From Candidatus Andeanibacterium colombiense (GTDB lineage Bacteria; Pseudomonadota; Alphaproteobacteria; Sphingomonadales; Sphingomonadaceae), in NCBI GenBank assembly GCA_029202985.1, contig CP119316.1, forward strand, positions 434,001-498,000: a stretch of 64,000 bases of DNA, given 5' to 3'. The notes below the pieces were generated by a model. That model searched no databases and was not told the origin of the DNA. It was given only the letters and a program-made list of their open reading frames with translations. The position numbers were made by a program, and so were the translations under genes. This document shows positions 40,818-48,414 of the stretch, one piece after another; the stretch's first letter is position 1; the number at the start of each line of letters is the position of its first letter.

Positions 40818-42566
40818 GTGGCCGAAGAAAAAAGCGGCGCGGCAATCTTGGTCGAAAGTCTGGTTCGCCAGGGTGTCGAATATGTGTTCGGCTATCCCGG
40901 CGGCGCGGTGCTGCCGATCTATGACGAGCTGTTCACCGACCAGCGCATCCGCCACATCCTCGTCCGGCACGAAGCCGGCGCGGCCCATGCGGCCGAAGGC
41001 TATGCCCGTTCGACCGGCAAGCCCGGCGTCGTGCTGGTCACCTCTGGCCCGGGTGCGACCAATGCCGTCACCGGCATTGCAGATGCCTTCATGGATTCGA
41101 TTCCGATGGTCGTCATCACCGGCCAGGTCGCGACCAATCTGATCGGCTCGGACGCGTTCCAGGAAGCCGATACGATCGGCATCACCCGCCACTGCACCAA
41201 GCACAACTATCTGGTGAAGGATCCTCAGGAACTCGCCGCGACGCTCGACGAGGCGTTCCAGATCGCCACCACCGGCCGTCCGGGCCCGGTTTTGGTCGAC
41301 ATTCCCAAGAATGTGCAGGTCGCCCTCGCCAGCTGGCATGACGGCGAAATCCAGCGCAAGATCCGCTACGCGCCGAACCTGGCCGGTAGCATCGACGAGA
41401 TCGCCGAGGCGGTCGACCTGATCGCCAATGCCAAGCGGCCGCTGTTCTATACGGGCGGCGGCGTCATCAACTCGGGCCCGCGCGCGACCGAACTGCTGCG
41501 CCAGTTTCAGGAACTGACCGGCGCTCCCGTCACCAGCACGCTGATGGGCCTGGGCGCCTTCCCGCATGACCATGCCGACTGGCTCGGGATGCTCGGGATG
41601 CACGGCACCTATGAGGCCAATCTGGCGATGAACCGGTGCGATGTGATGATCAACATCGGTGCGCGCTTCGACGATCGGGTTACCGGGCGGCTCGATGCAT
41701 TCTCGCCTGACTCGACCAAGATCCACGTCGATATCGATCGCTCGTCGATCAACAAGATCATCCCGGTCGATCTCGGCATCGTCGGCGATTGCGCGACCGT
41801 GCTCGAGCAATTGATCGCCGTTTGGGGCAGCCGCAAGCCGGCCGACATCTCCGCGTGGAAGGCGCAGGTCGAGGAATGGCGCGGCAAACAGAGCCTCGCC
41901 TATCCGGCGCAGAGCAAAGCCGGCGGGATCATGCCGCAGTACGCGATCGAGCGGCTCCATGCGCTCACCCGCAGCCATGACCCGATAATCACCACCGAGG
42001 TCGGCCAGCACCAGATGTGGGCCGCGCAATATTTCGGTTTCGACAAGCCGAACAAGTGGCTCACGAGCGGCGGTCTTGGCACGATGGGCTACGGCCTGCC
42101 CGCCGCGATCGGCGCGCAGCTCGGCAATCCAGGCACGCTGGTGATCGACATCGCCGGCGAAGCCTCGATCCAGATGAACATCCAGGAGCTCGGCACCGCC
42201 AGCCAGTTCCGCCTGCCGGTGAAGGTGTTCATCCTCAACAACGAATACATGGGCATGGTCCGCCAGTGGCAGGAACTGACCTATGAAAGCCGCTATTCGA
42301 ACAGCTATTCCGACAGCCTGCCCGATTTCGTGCGGCTGGCCGAGGCTTACGGCTGGAAGGGCATCCGGATCGAAGACCAGGCGGATCTCGACGCCGGGAT
42401 TCAGGAAATGATCGCTTATGACGGGCCGGTGATCGTCGATTGCCGGGTCGCGCAGGATGCGAACTGCTTCCCGATGATCCCCTCGGGCGCGGCCCATACC
42501 GAAATGCTGCTCTATGGCGACATGGTCGCGGGCACGATGGACGACGAAGCGAAGGCATTGGTCTGA
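40818..42566 (+). CDS. ilvB: acetolactate synthase, large (catalytic) subunit
   Basis: ThDP enzyme for the first step of valine, leucine and isoleucine synthesis. It is 582 residues, starting GTG 40818 after AAGGA. Seen: catalytic glutamate in VRHEAGAAHAAEGYARSTGK, FAD/linker domain, and the C-terminal ThDP-binding region, where the usual GDG motif reads IDIAGEASIQMNIQELGTA; the GEA form is, to my knowledge, common in alphaproteobacterial enzymes rather than a defect. FILNNEYMGMVRQWQE is intact. The stop overlaps a small membrane ORF (TGATG), which in turn overlaps ilvN. Confidence 0.97.
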   Translation: MAEEKSGAAILVESLVRQGVEYVFGYPGGAVLPIYDELFTDQRIRHILVRHEAGAAHAAEGYARSTGKPGVVLVTSGPGATNAVTGIADAFMDSIPMVVITGQVATNLIGSDAFQEADTIGITRHCTKHNYLVKDPQELAATLDEAFQIATTGRPGPVLVDIPKNVQVALASWHDGEIQRKIRYAPNLAGSIDEIAEAVDLIANAKRPLFYTGGGVINSGPRATELLRQFQELTGAPVTSTLMGLGAFPHDHADWLGMLGMHGTYEANLAMNRCDVMINIGARFDDRVTGRLDAFSPDSTKIHVDIDRSSINKIIPVDLGIVGDCATVLEQLIAVWGSRKPADISAWKAQVEEWRGKQSLAYPAQSKAGGIMPQYAIERLHALTRSHDPIITTEVGQHQMWAAQYFGFDKPNKWLTSGGLGTMGYGLPAAIGAQLGNPGTLVIDIAGEASIQMNIQELGTASQFRLPVKVFILNNEYMGMVRQWQELTYESRYSNSYSDSLPDFVRLAEAYGWKGIRIEDQADLDAGIQEMIAYDGPVIVDCRVAQDANCFPMIPSGAAHTEMLLYGDMVAGTMDDEAKALV

Positions 42567-42760
42567 TGGCCGTCTCGGGTGAGATCGGGCTTGTGCTACT
42601 GGTGCTAGTCGCACTTTACTGCATCGTGCAGGCAATCCGTGATTTCCGTCGCAAGCAATACGTATGGTCGGCACTCGCGCTAGGATGCTTTGGCATATTG
42701 GCGGCGATGCCATTTCCAACCCATTCCGTGACTATTGATCTACCAAGGCCCTCAAAATGA
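42566..42760 (+). CDS. small two-helix membrane protein between ilvB and ilvN
   Basis: A 64-residue protein starting in the TGATG overlap with ilvB and ending in an ATGA overlap with ilvN. Two hydrophobic segments (IGLVLLVLVALYCIVQAI and VWSALALGCFGILAAM) flank a basic turn (RDFRRKQY). The tight overlaps at both ends argue it is translated. Its codon use looks less GC-rich than its neighbours (for example CTAGTC, GGATGC, CATATT). No family recognised; any role in the acetolactate synthase complex is speculation. Confidence 0.65.
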   Translation: MAVSGEIGLVLLVLVALYCIVQAIRDFRRKQYVWSALALGCFGILAAMPFPTHSVTIDLPRPSK

Positions 42761-43272
42761 AAATCCAACGGCAAGCCGGCGAACGGCACGTCCTCACCAT
42801 CCTGGTCGATAACGAAGCGGGCATACTGGCGAAGATCGCCGGCCTGTTCACCGCGCGCGGCTATAATATCGACAGCCTGACCGTGGCCGATATCTCGGAC
42901 AACCACGCGATCAGCCGGATCACCATCGTCACCAACGGGCCTCCTGCCGTGATCGACCAGATCCACGCCCAGCTCGAACGGCTGGTGCCGGTGCACAAGG
43001 TGATCGACCTTTCCGAAGCCGGCCCGCATGTCGAGCGCGAGCTGGCGCTGATCAAGGTATCCGGCAAGGGCGACAACCGGGTCGAGGCCTTGCGCCTGGC
43101 CGATGTGTTCCGCGCCAAGGTGGTCGATACCACCACCGCGAGCTTCATTTTCGAACTCACCGGTCCGCCCGACAAGATCGACAGCTTCGTTACGCTGATG
43201 CGCGAGCTGGGGCTGGTCGAGGTCGGCCGTACCGGCGTGGTCGGGATGCTGCGCGGCCCGGAAGGGCTTTAA
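42757..43272 (+). CDS. ilvN: acetolactate synthase, small (regulatory) subunit
   Basis: A 171-residue regulatory subunit (IlvN/IlvH type). The N-terminal ACT domain is clear: RHVLTILVDNEAGILAKIAG followed by LFTARGYNIDSLTVADISDN and RITIVTNG. The C-terminal domain begins around residue 80 (ELALIKVSGKGDNRVEALRL). It binds IlvB and conveys valine feedback inhibition in characterised enzymes. It starts in an ATGA overlap with the small membrane ORF. Confidence 0.96.
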   Translation: MKIQRQAGERHVLTILVDNEAGILAKIAGLFTARGYNIDSLTVADISDNHAISRITIVTNGPPAVIDQIHAQLERLVPVHKVIDLSEAGPHVERELALIKVSGKGDNRVEALRLADVFRAKVVDTTTASFIFELTGPPDKIDSFVTLMRELGLVEVGRTGVVGMLRGPEGL

Positions 43273-43377
43273 GGCTTGCCTCACCGCCTCTGCGGTTGCA
43301 GAGGCCCTGCCAAATTCTTTGGCCATATTTGACGGCCCGCGCGGCTTGCGGGCGACGGACTGACAGGAAGAAGAACA

Positions 43378-44397
43378 ATGAAAGTCTATTACGACGCCGA
43401 TGCGGACCTGAACCTGGTCACCGGCAAGAACATCGCGATCGTCGGCTACGGCAGCCAAGGCCACGCCCATGCGCAGAATTTGCGCGACAGCGGCGTCAAG
43501 AACGTCGCGATCGCGCTGCGCCCCGGCTCGGCCTCGGCCAAGAAGGCCGAAGGCGCCGGGTTCACCGTGATGAGCAACAAGGAAGCGGCCGGATGGGCCG
43601 ACATATTGATGATCCTCGCGCCGGACGAGCACCAGGCCGCGATCTGGGAGAACGATCTCAAGGGCAACATGAAGCAGGGCGCCGCGCTCGCCTTCGCCCA
43701 CGGGCTCAACATCCACTTCGGCCTGATCGAAGCCCCGGAAGACATCGACGTGATCATGATCGCGCCGAAGGGCCCGGGCCACACCGTCCGCGGCGAATAT
43801 GTGAAGGGTGGCGGTGTGCCGTGCCTGATCGCGGTCCATCAGGATGCCAGCGGCAACGCCCATGACGTGGCCCTCGCCTATGCGAGCGGCGTCGGCGGCG
43901 GCCGCTCGGGCGTGATCGAAACCAACTTCAAGGAAGAATGCGAAACCGATCTGTTCGGCGAGCAGGCAGTCCTCTGCGGCGGCATCACCCACCTGATCCA
44001 GGCCGGGTTCGAAACGCTGGTCGAAGCCGGCTACGCCCCCGAAATGGCCTATTTCGAGTGCCTCCACGAAACCAAGCTGATCGTCGACCTGCTGTATGAA
44101 GGCGGCATCGCCAACATGCGCTACTCGATCTCGAACACCGCCGAATATGGCGACATCACTTCGGGCCCGCGCGTGATCACCGAAGAGACCAAGTGGGAAA
44201 TGAAGAAGATCCTCGAAGACATCCAGTCGGGTCGCTTCGTGAAGAACTTCGTGCTCGACAACCGCGCCGGCCAGCCCGAGCTGAAGGCCGCCCGCAAGGC
44301 CGCCGCCGCGCACCCGATCGAACAGACCGGCGCCCGCCTGCGTGCGATGATGCCGTGGATCGGCGCGAACAAGCTGGTCGACACGACGAAGAACTGA
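43378..44397 (+). CDS. ilvC: ketol-acid reductoisomerase (class I)
   Basis: Mg2+/NADPH-dependent isomerisation and reduction of acetolactate. At 339 residues it is short class I. N-terminal Rossmann domain IAIVGYGSQGHAHAQNLRDS with the usual basic/serine loop ALRPGSASAKKA; catalytic C-terminal domain with ETNFKEECETDLFGEQAVLC and AYFECLHETKLIVDLLYEGG holding the metal-ligand acids. AGGAAGAAG precedes the ATG. A CCTCTGC/GCAGAGG hairpin (43287-43304) lies in the 105-bp gap after ilvN; a cloverleaf repeat follows the gene. Confidence 0.98.
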   Translation: MKVYYDADADLNLVTGKNIAIVGYGSQGHAHAQNLRDSGVKNVAIALRPGSASAKKAEGAGFTVMSNKEAAGWADILMILAPDEHQAAIWENDLKGNMKQGAALAFAHGLNIHFGLIEAPEDIDVIMIAPKGPGHTVRGEYVKGGGVPCLIAVHQDASGNAHDVALAYASGVGGGRSGVIETNFKEECETDLFGEQAVLCGGITHLIQAGFETLVEAGYAPEMAYFECLHETKLIVDLLYEGGIANMRYSISNTAEYGDITSGPRVITEETKWEMKKILEDIQSGRFVKNFVLDNRAGQPELKAARKAAAAHPIEQTGARLRAMMPWIGANKLVDTTKN

Positions 44398-44410
44398 GAG
44401 TGGGGGTCAG

Positions 44411-44527
44411 CCCCCTCTCCGCCTCCGGCTAGATCCCTGCGGGATCAACCCTCCGTATCCTCTCCCCCGCGGGGGAGAGGATAGCAGGGCTTGCCGCTTC
44501 AGCGGCTAGCGACGCTTGGAGAGGGGG
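44411..44527. repeat. cloverleaf palindromic repeat, copy D
   Basis: A 117-bp element. Outer stem CCCCCTCTCC (44411-44420) with GGAGAGGGGG (44518-44527); hairpin 1 GATCCC/GGGATC (44432-44446); hairpin 2 a perfect 28-bp palindrome TATCCTCTCCCCC with its complement (44456-44483); hairpin 3 GCCGCT/AGCGGC (44493-44506). It has the same plan as copy A but hairpins 1 and 3 have unrelated sequences. It lies between ilvC and the YceI-family gene and may also end ilvC transcription. Confidence 0.85.
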
Positions 44528-44608
44528 CCCGGGGGTTAACGATAGACAACGTCAACCAGCCGCGCCAAACTGGCTCCCGAAGATTCCTTCACCTCGGGAG
44601 ACCCCACA

Positions 44609-45241
44609 ATGCGTAAGCTTCCTATCGCTCTCGCCGCAACCGTCGGCGCGGCGCTCCTTTCGGTCGGCACCGTCTATGCCCAGGGCGGCCCCGCTCCGCA
44701 GCCGCCCGGCAAGCCCGATCCCGCGCTGGTCACCGCCGGCAATTACACGATCGACGGCGGCCACAGCCAGGTGCTCTTCACCTATGAGCACTTCGGCCTG
44801 ACCAGCAACATGGGCCTCGCTTCGGGTGCGACCGGTTCGCTCACGCTCGATCCGGCGGCTCCGGCCAATGCCAAGCTCTCGGTCGATGTGCCGATCTCCA
44901 CGATCCACACCACCATCGCCGCGCTCGACGAGGAATTCCAGGCCAAGGCATGGTTCGACGCCGCGACCTATCCGACCGCCCATTTCGAATCGACCAAGGT
45001 CACCGTCAACGGCACCTCGGCGACGATCGACGGCAATCTGACGATCAAGGGTATCACCAAGCCCGCGACGATCAACGCGACCTTCGCCGCTGCGGGCACC
45101 AACCCGTTCTCGAAGAAGGAAACCGTGGCGTTCAAGGGCAGCGCCGCGATCAAGCGCAGCGATTTCGGCCTCGGCAACGCCGTGCCGCTGGTCGCCGACA
45201 AGGTCGATCTGCTGATCACGGTCGGCTTCGAAAAGTCGTAA
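44609..45241 (+). CDS. YceI-family periplasmic protein
   Basis: A 210-residue protein: signal peptide MRKLPIALAATVGAALLSVG ending at a VYA-Q cleavage site, then the YceI lipocalin-like barrel that binds long isoprenoid chains in characterised members. Core motifs are GNYTIDGGHSQVLFTYEHFG, SVDVPISTIHTT, DEEFQAKAWFDAATYPTAHF and NLTIKGITKPATI. CGGGAGA precedes the ATG. It stands alone between two repeat elements. Confidence 0.93.
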   Translation: MRKLPIALAATVGAALLSVGTVYAQGGPAPQPPGKPDPALVTAGNYTIDGGHSQVLFTYEHFGLTSNMGLASGATGSLTLDPAAPANAKLSVDVPISTIHTTIAALDEEFQAKAWFDAATYPTAHFESTKVTVNGTSATIDGNLTIKGITKPATINATFAAAGTNPFSKKETVAFKGSAAIKRSDFGLGNAVPLVADKVDLLITVGFEKS

Positions 45242-45248
45242 TAATCCG

Positions 45249-45332
45249 CGTCATTGCGAGCGTAGCGAAGCAATCCAGAGCCGGTCAAACCGCCCTGGAT
45301 TGCTTCGTCGGCTCCGCCTCCTCGCAATGACG
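45249..45332. repeat. CGTCATTGCGAG-type inverted repeat, copy 1
   Basis: Outer arms CGTCATTGCGAG (45249-45260) and CTCGCAATGACG (45321-45332) and inner arms GAAGCAATCCAG (45267-45278) and CTGGATTGCTTC (45295-45306) are all perfect. It is followed by TTTTTT, so it may terminate the YceI-family transcript. A second copy is at 48326-48409. Palindromes of this general type are known as dispersed repeats in many proteobacteria. Confidence 0.85.
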
Positions 45333-45371
45333 ACTTGTTTTTTACCCCGCTATCGGCCATCTGGCGTCTCG

Positions 45372-45419
45372 ATGACGAACCGCTCGATCCTGATCCTGCT
45401 TCGACTTACGCGCCCTTAG
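45372..45419 (+). CDS. leucine-rich leader peptide of leuA (leuL-like)
   Basis: A 15-codon ORF too short for gene finders: MTNRSILILLRLTRP, with four Leu and two Ile codons clustered in positions 6-12 and a TAG at 45417. It lies 121 bp before leuA. Its last codons form one arm of a hairpin followed by TTTT. This is the classical arrangement of ribosome-mediated attenuation: when leucyl-tRNA is scarce the ribosome stalls on the Leu codons and changes the RNA fold. The ribosome site upstream is weak. Confidence 0.65.
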   Translation: MTNRSILILLRLTRP

Positions 45420-45430
45420 GCGCGTCTTTT
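45408..45430 (+). promoter_or_regulatory. attenuator-type hairpin overlapping the leuA leader peptide
   Basis: ACGCGCC (45408-45414), loop CTTA, GGCGCGT (45419-45425), then C and TTTT (45427-45430). The 5' arm is within the last leader codons, so a translating ribosome would disrupt it. Downstream, GGCGCG and CGCGCC near 45492-45519 can form an alternative stem. Which structure is the terminator needs folding and testing. Confidence 0.5.
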
Positions 45431-45539
45431 GCCATGCGCGCGGCGCAGGGCACCCCGCCTAAGGGCTCTTCAGACCACCGGTAAAACAACAGGCGCGAAG
45501 GCTTTGCCGTGCGCGCCCAAGTCTCTAAGGCGAATACCC

Positions 45540-47222
45540 ATGTCGATGCTCAAGGATCCGAGCCAGAAATATCGCCCCTTCCCGCAGGTCCCGATCACGG
45601 ACCGGCAGTGGCCCTCCCGCACCATCACCGCACCGCCGCGCTGGCTCTCGACCGATCTGCGGGACGGCAACCAGTCGATCATCGATCCGATGGACGCGGT
45701 GAAGAAGAACCGCTTCTTCGATATGCTGGTCGAGGTCGGCCTGAAGGAAATCGAAGTCGGCTTCCCCGCCGCGGGCAAAACCGAGTTCGACTTCATCCAG
45801 TCGCTCGTCCAGGGCGGCCGCATCCCGGACGATGTGATCGTCCAGGTGCTGACCCAGTCGCGCGAGGATCTGATCCGCACCAGCTTCGAGAGCCTGCAGG
45901 GCGCGAAGCAGGCGATCGTCCATCTCTACAATGCGGTCAGCCCCGCATGGCGCGACATCGTGTTCCGCATGAGCCGCGACGAAGTGCGCGAAATCGCGGT
46001 CAGCGGCGCCAAGCTGCTGCGTGACGAGGCGGCCAGGCGCCCCGACACCGACTGGTATTTCGAATACAGCCCCGAGACCTTCAGCACCGCCGAGCTCGAT
46101 TTCAGCCTCGAGGTCTGCGAAGCGGTGATGGATGTGCTGCAGCCGACCGAGGACCACAAATTGATCCTCAACCTGCCGGCGACGGTCGAAGCGGCAACGC
46201 CCAACATCTATGCCGACCAGATCGAGTATTTCTGCCGCAACCTGCCGCGCCGCAACACGGTCGCGGTCAGCCTGCACACGCATAACGACCGCGGCACCGG
46301 GGTCGCCGCGGCCGAACTGGGCCTGATGGCCGGCGCCGACCGCGTCGAAGGCTGCCTGTTCGGCAATGGCGAGCGCACCGGCAATTGCTGCCTGGTGACG
46401 GTCGGGCTCAATATGTACACGCAGGGCGTCGATCCGGGCCTCGATTTCTCGGACATCGATGCGATCATCGAGACGGTCGAATATTGCAACCAGATCCCGG
46501 TCCACCAGCGCCATCCCTATGGCGGCGAGCTGGTGTTTACCGCCTTCTCGGGTAGCCATCAGGACGCGATCAAGAAGGGCTTCGAAGCACAGGGCCAGCG
46601 CAACGACCAATTGTGGCGCGTGCCGTACCTGCCGATCGACCCGCACGATCTGGGGCGCGATTACGAAGCGGTGATCCGGGTCAATTCGCAGTCCGGCAAA
46701 GGCGGCTTCGCCTGGGTGCTCGAGCAGGACCAGGGGCTTAAACTGCCCAAGCGGCTGCAGGCCGATTTCTCCAAGCACGTCCAGCGCATCGCCGACGAAT
46801 TGGGCCGCGAGCTTAATGCCGCCGACATCTGGCAGGTGTTCCGCGAGAGCTATTTCATCAAAGTCGACAAGCGCCGCTTCCGCTTGGTCGATTACGACGA
46901 AGGCCGGGCCGCGGACGGCGATCGGGTGTTCACCGGCACGATCGAGGTCGACGGCGTCGCGCAGAGCGTCTCGGGCCGTGGCAAGGGCCTGATCTCGTCG
47001 GTGCTCGCAACGCTGAAGGATGCGTTCGGGGTCGAACTCGAGGTGCGCGACTATTCCGAACACGCGCTCAGCACCGGCACCAATGCCCAGGCGGCAGCCT
47101 ATCTCGAATGCGCATTGCCCGACGGCCGCGTGGTCTGGGGTGTCGGGATCGACGAAGACGTCGCCTCGGCCAGCGTCCGCGCAATCCTCAGCGCCGCCAA
47201 CGGCGCGACGCGCGAGGGATGA
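45540..47222 (+). CDS. leuA: 2-isopropylmalate synthase (long form)
   Basis: First committed step of leucine synthesis: acetyl-CoA + 2-ketoisovalerate. At 560 residues it belongs to the long LeuA type. DRE-TIM barrel: STDLRDGNQSIIDPM with the catalytic and metal-binding R-D, HTHNDRGTGVAAAELGLMAG with metal histidines, and CLFGNGERTGN. The C-terminal LeuA dimer/allosteric domain follows (residues about 430-560), normally the site of leucine feedback. ATG 45540 chosen (MSMLKDPSQKYRPFP); the longer frame from 45429 runs through the leader. The stop overlaps the next gene by ATGA. Confidence 0.97.
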   Translation: MSMLKDPSQKYRPFPQVPITDRQWPSRTITAPPRWLSTDLRDGNQSIIDPMDAVKKNRFFDMLVEVGLKEIEVGFPAAGKTEFDFIQSLVQGGRIPDDVIVQVLTQSREDLIRTSFESLQGAKQAIVHLYNAVSPAWRDIVFRMSRDEVREIAVSGAKLLRDEAARRPDTDWYFEYSPETFSTAELDFSLEVCEAVMDVLQPTEDHKLILNLPATVEAATPNIYADQIEYFCRNLPRRNTVAVSLHTHNDRGTGVAAAELGLMAGADRVEGCLFGNGERTGNCCLVTVGLNMYTQGVDPGLDFSDIDAIIETVEYCNQIPVHQRHPYGGELVFTAFSGSHQDAIKKGFEAQGQRNDQLWRVPYLPIDPHDLGRDYEAVIRVNSQSGKGGFAWVLEQDQGLKLPKRLQADFSKHVQRIADELGRELNAADIWQVFRESYFIKVDKRRFRLVDYDEGRAADGDRVFTGTIEVDGVAQSVSGRGKGLISSVLATLKDAFGVELEVRDYSEHALSTGTNAQAAAYLECALPDGRVVWGVGIDEDVASASVRAILSAANGATREG

Positions 47223-47710
47223 AACGGCTCCTCGCCCTCATCGTCCTGCCGGCGCTGCTCCTCGGGGCATGCCAGCTGCGCAAGACCGACGAGGGCGAGG
47301 ACCGGGCGCGGATCCATGCGCTGCTGGTATCCTACGGCAGCACGCTCGACGCGCGCGATTTCGACGGGTTCGCGAACCTGTTCGCAAAGGACGGGGTCTA
47401 TATCGCCGGGACCGGCAAGGGGGTGAGCGGAAGGGACGCCGGCGCGATGATGCGACAGGTGTTCACCGAGAATGCGCTCGGCTTCAAGGATCCGGCCGCG
47501 CATGTCTTCTTCAACGAAGTCGTGACGCTCGACGATCTCGACCATGCCCATGCGACATCGATGTCGCTCTACTTGGTACCGGGCGCGGACAACCGCCCGG
47601 CCCCGGCTATGATGGCGCGCTATGAGGACAGGCTGGTGCGCGAAGGCGGCGCGTGGAAGTTCGCGAGCCGCAAGGTGATCAGCCTGATTCCCGCTCCGCC
47701 GAAGAAATAG
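47219..47710 (+). CDS. SnoaL-like lipoprotein
   Basis: A 163-residue protein with a lipoprotein signal: MKRLLALIVLPALLLGAC, lipobox LGAC with C18. The rest is an NTF2/SnoaL-like fold (RIHALLVSYGSTLDARDFDG, FANLFAKDGVY, ARYEDRLVREGGAWKFASRK). It starts in an ATGA overlap with leuA and so is translated from the same mRNA. It is clearly related in sequence order to the next gene (DY/SY...LDA.DF, RYED..VRE.GAWK), suggesting tandem duplication. Function unknown. Confidence 0.82.
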   Translation: MKRLLALIVLPALLLGACQLRKTDEGEDRARIHALLVSYGSTLDARDFDGFANLFAKDGVYIAGTGKGVSGRDAGAMMRQVFTENALGFKDPAAHVFFNEVVTLDDLDHAHATSMSLYLVPGADNRPAPAMMARYEDRLVREGGAWKFASRKVISLIPAPPKK

Positions 47711-47715
47711 CTAAG

Positions 47716-47741
47716 CTCTCCCGATAATCGAGTCGGGAGAG
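47716..47741 (+). promoter_or_regulatory. hairpin sequestering the ribosome site of the second SnoaL-like gene
   Basis: CTCTCCCGA (47716-47724) pairs perfectly with TCGGGAGAG (47733-47741), 8-nt loop. The 3' arm contains the whole Shine-Dalgarno GGGAGAG of the gene starting at 47746. There is no T-run. This predicts translational control (for example by temperature or coupling), but it is inferred from base pairing only. Confidence 0.5.
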
Positions 47742-47745
47742 AGAA

Positions 47746-48321
47746 ATGATCTATCGCGCCGTTCTGGCTGCCGCGTTGCTGGCCACGCCCATCGCAGCCC
47801 ACGCCGCAGACAACCAGCCACCGCTCGAACAGCGGGTCCAGCAGCTCGAAGCCAGGCTGCAGAAGGCCGAGGACACGCTCGCGATCGAGCGGGTGATCGG
47901 CGATTACGCCAAGTTCCTCGATGCGCAGGATTTCAACGCATACACTGCGCTGTTCGCGCAAAACGGCACATGGCAGACGGGCAAGTCGATCCGCAACGGG
48001 CCGGCCGAAATCATGGAGATGCTGGTCCGCTTCTTCGGAACCACGACTACGGACTTCACCGGATCCTACCACCTAACCTCGAATGTGGAGGTCGATGTGG
48101 ACGGCGATCATGCGAAAGCGCGCTCGCGCTATCTGCTCTTGATGCGCGGCGAAGGCGGTGCGCCAACCCCAATGCTCGCCGGGCGTTATGAGGACGAATT
48201 CGTGCGCGAAAACGGCGCGTGGAAGATCCTGCATCGCGTCGATTACAACGTCACGCCGACCTCCGAGGAATGGGCCAAGGTCATCAGCGCGCAGCCGGAG
48301 GTGAAGCGGAAAAGCCCCTGA
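47746..48321 (+). CDS. exported SnoaL-like protein with coiled-coil segment
   Basis: A 191-residue protein: signal peptide MIYRAVLAAALLATPIAAHA, a short coiled coil (LEQRVQQLEARLQKAEDTLA), then the SnoaL/NTF2-like domain (ERVIGDYAKFLDAQDFNAYT, ALFAQNGTW, GSYHLTSNVEVDVDGDHAKA, RYEDEFVRENGAWKILHRVD). It is a paralogue of the preceding lipoprotein gene but uses Sec export without lipid anchoring. The ribosome site is held in a 9-bp hairpin. No catalytic assignment possible. Confidence 0.82.
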   Translation: MIYRAVLAAALLATPIAAHAADNQPPLEQRVQQLEARLQKAEDTLAIERVIGDYAKFLDAQDFNAYTALFAQNGTWQTGKSIRNGPAEIMEMLVRFFGTTTTDFTGSYHLTSNVEVDVDGDHAKARSRYLLLMRGEGGAPTPMLAGRYEDEFVRENGAWKILHRVDYNVTPTSEEWAKVISAQPEVKRKSP

Positions 48322-48325
48322 ACCT

Positions 48326-48409
48326 CGTCATTGCGAGGGGCAAAGCCCCGCGGCAATCCAGAGCCTATCTCACGCCGCCCTGGATTGCTTCGCTACGCTC
48401 GTAATGACG
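48326..48409. repeat. CGTCATTGCGAG-type inverted repeat, copy 2
   Basis: Outer arms CGTCATTGCGAG (48326-48337) and CTCGTAATGACG (48398-48409; one mismatch), inner arms GCAATCCAG (near 48354-48361) and CTGGATTGC (48380-48388). It is the same element as at 45249-45332 and lies between two convergent genes, where it could act as a bidirectional terminator. Confidence 0.85.
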
Positions 48410-48414
48410 CAGCA

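Noticed and set aside
42100..42190. Inactivated acetolactate synthase because the GDG motif reads GEA
   Set aside because: The surrounding ThDP region is intact and, to my knowledge, this variant is usual in alphaproteobacterial large subunits.
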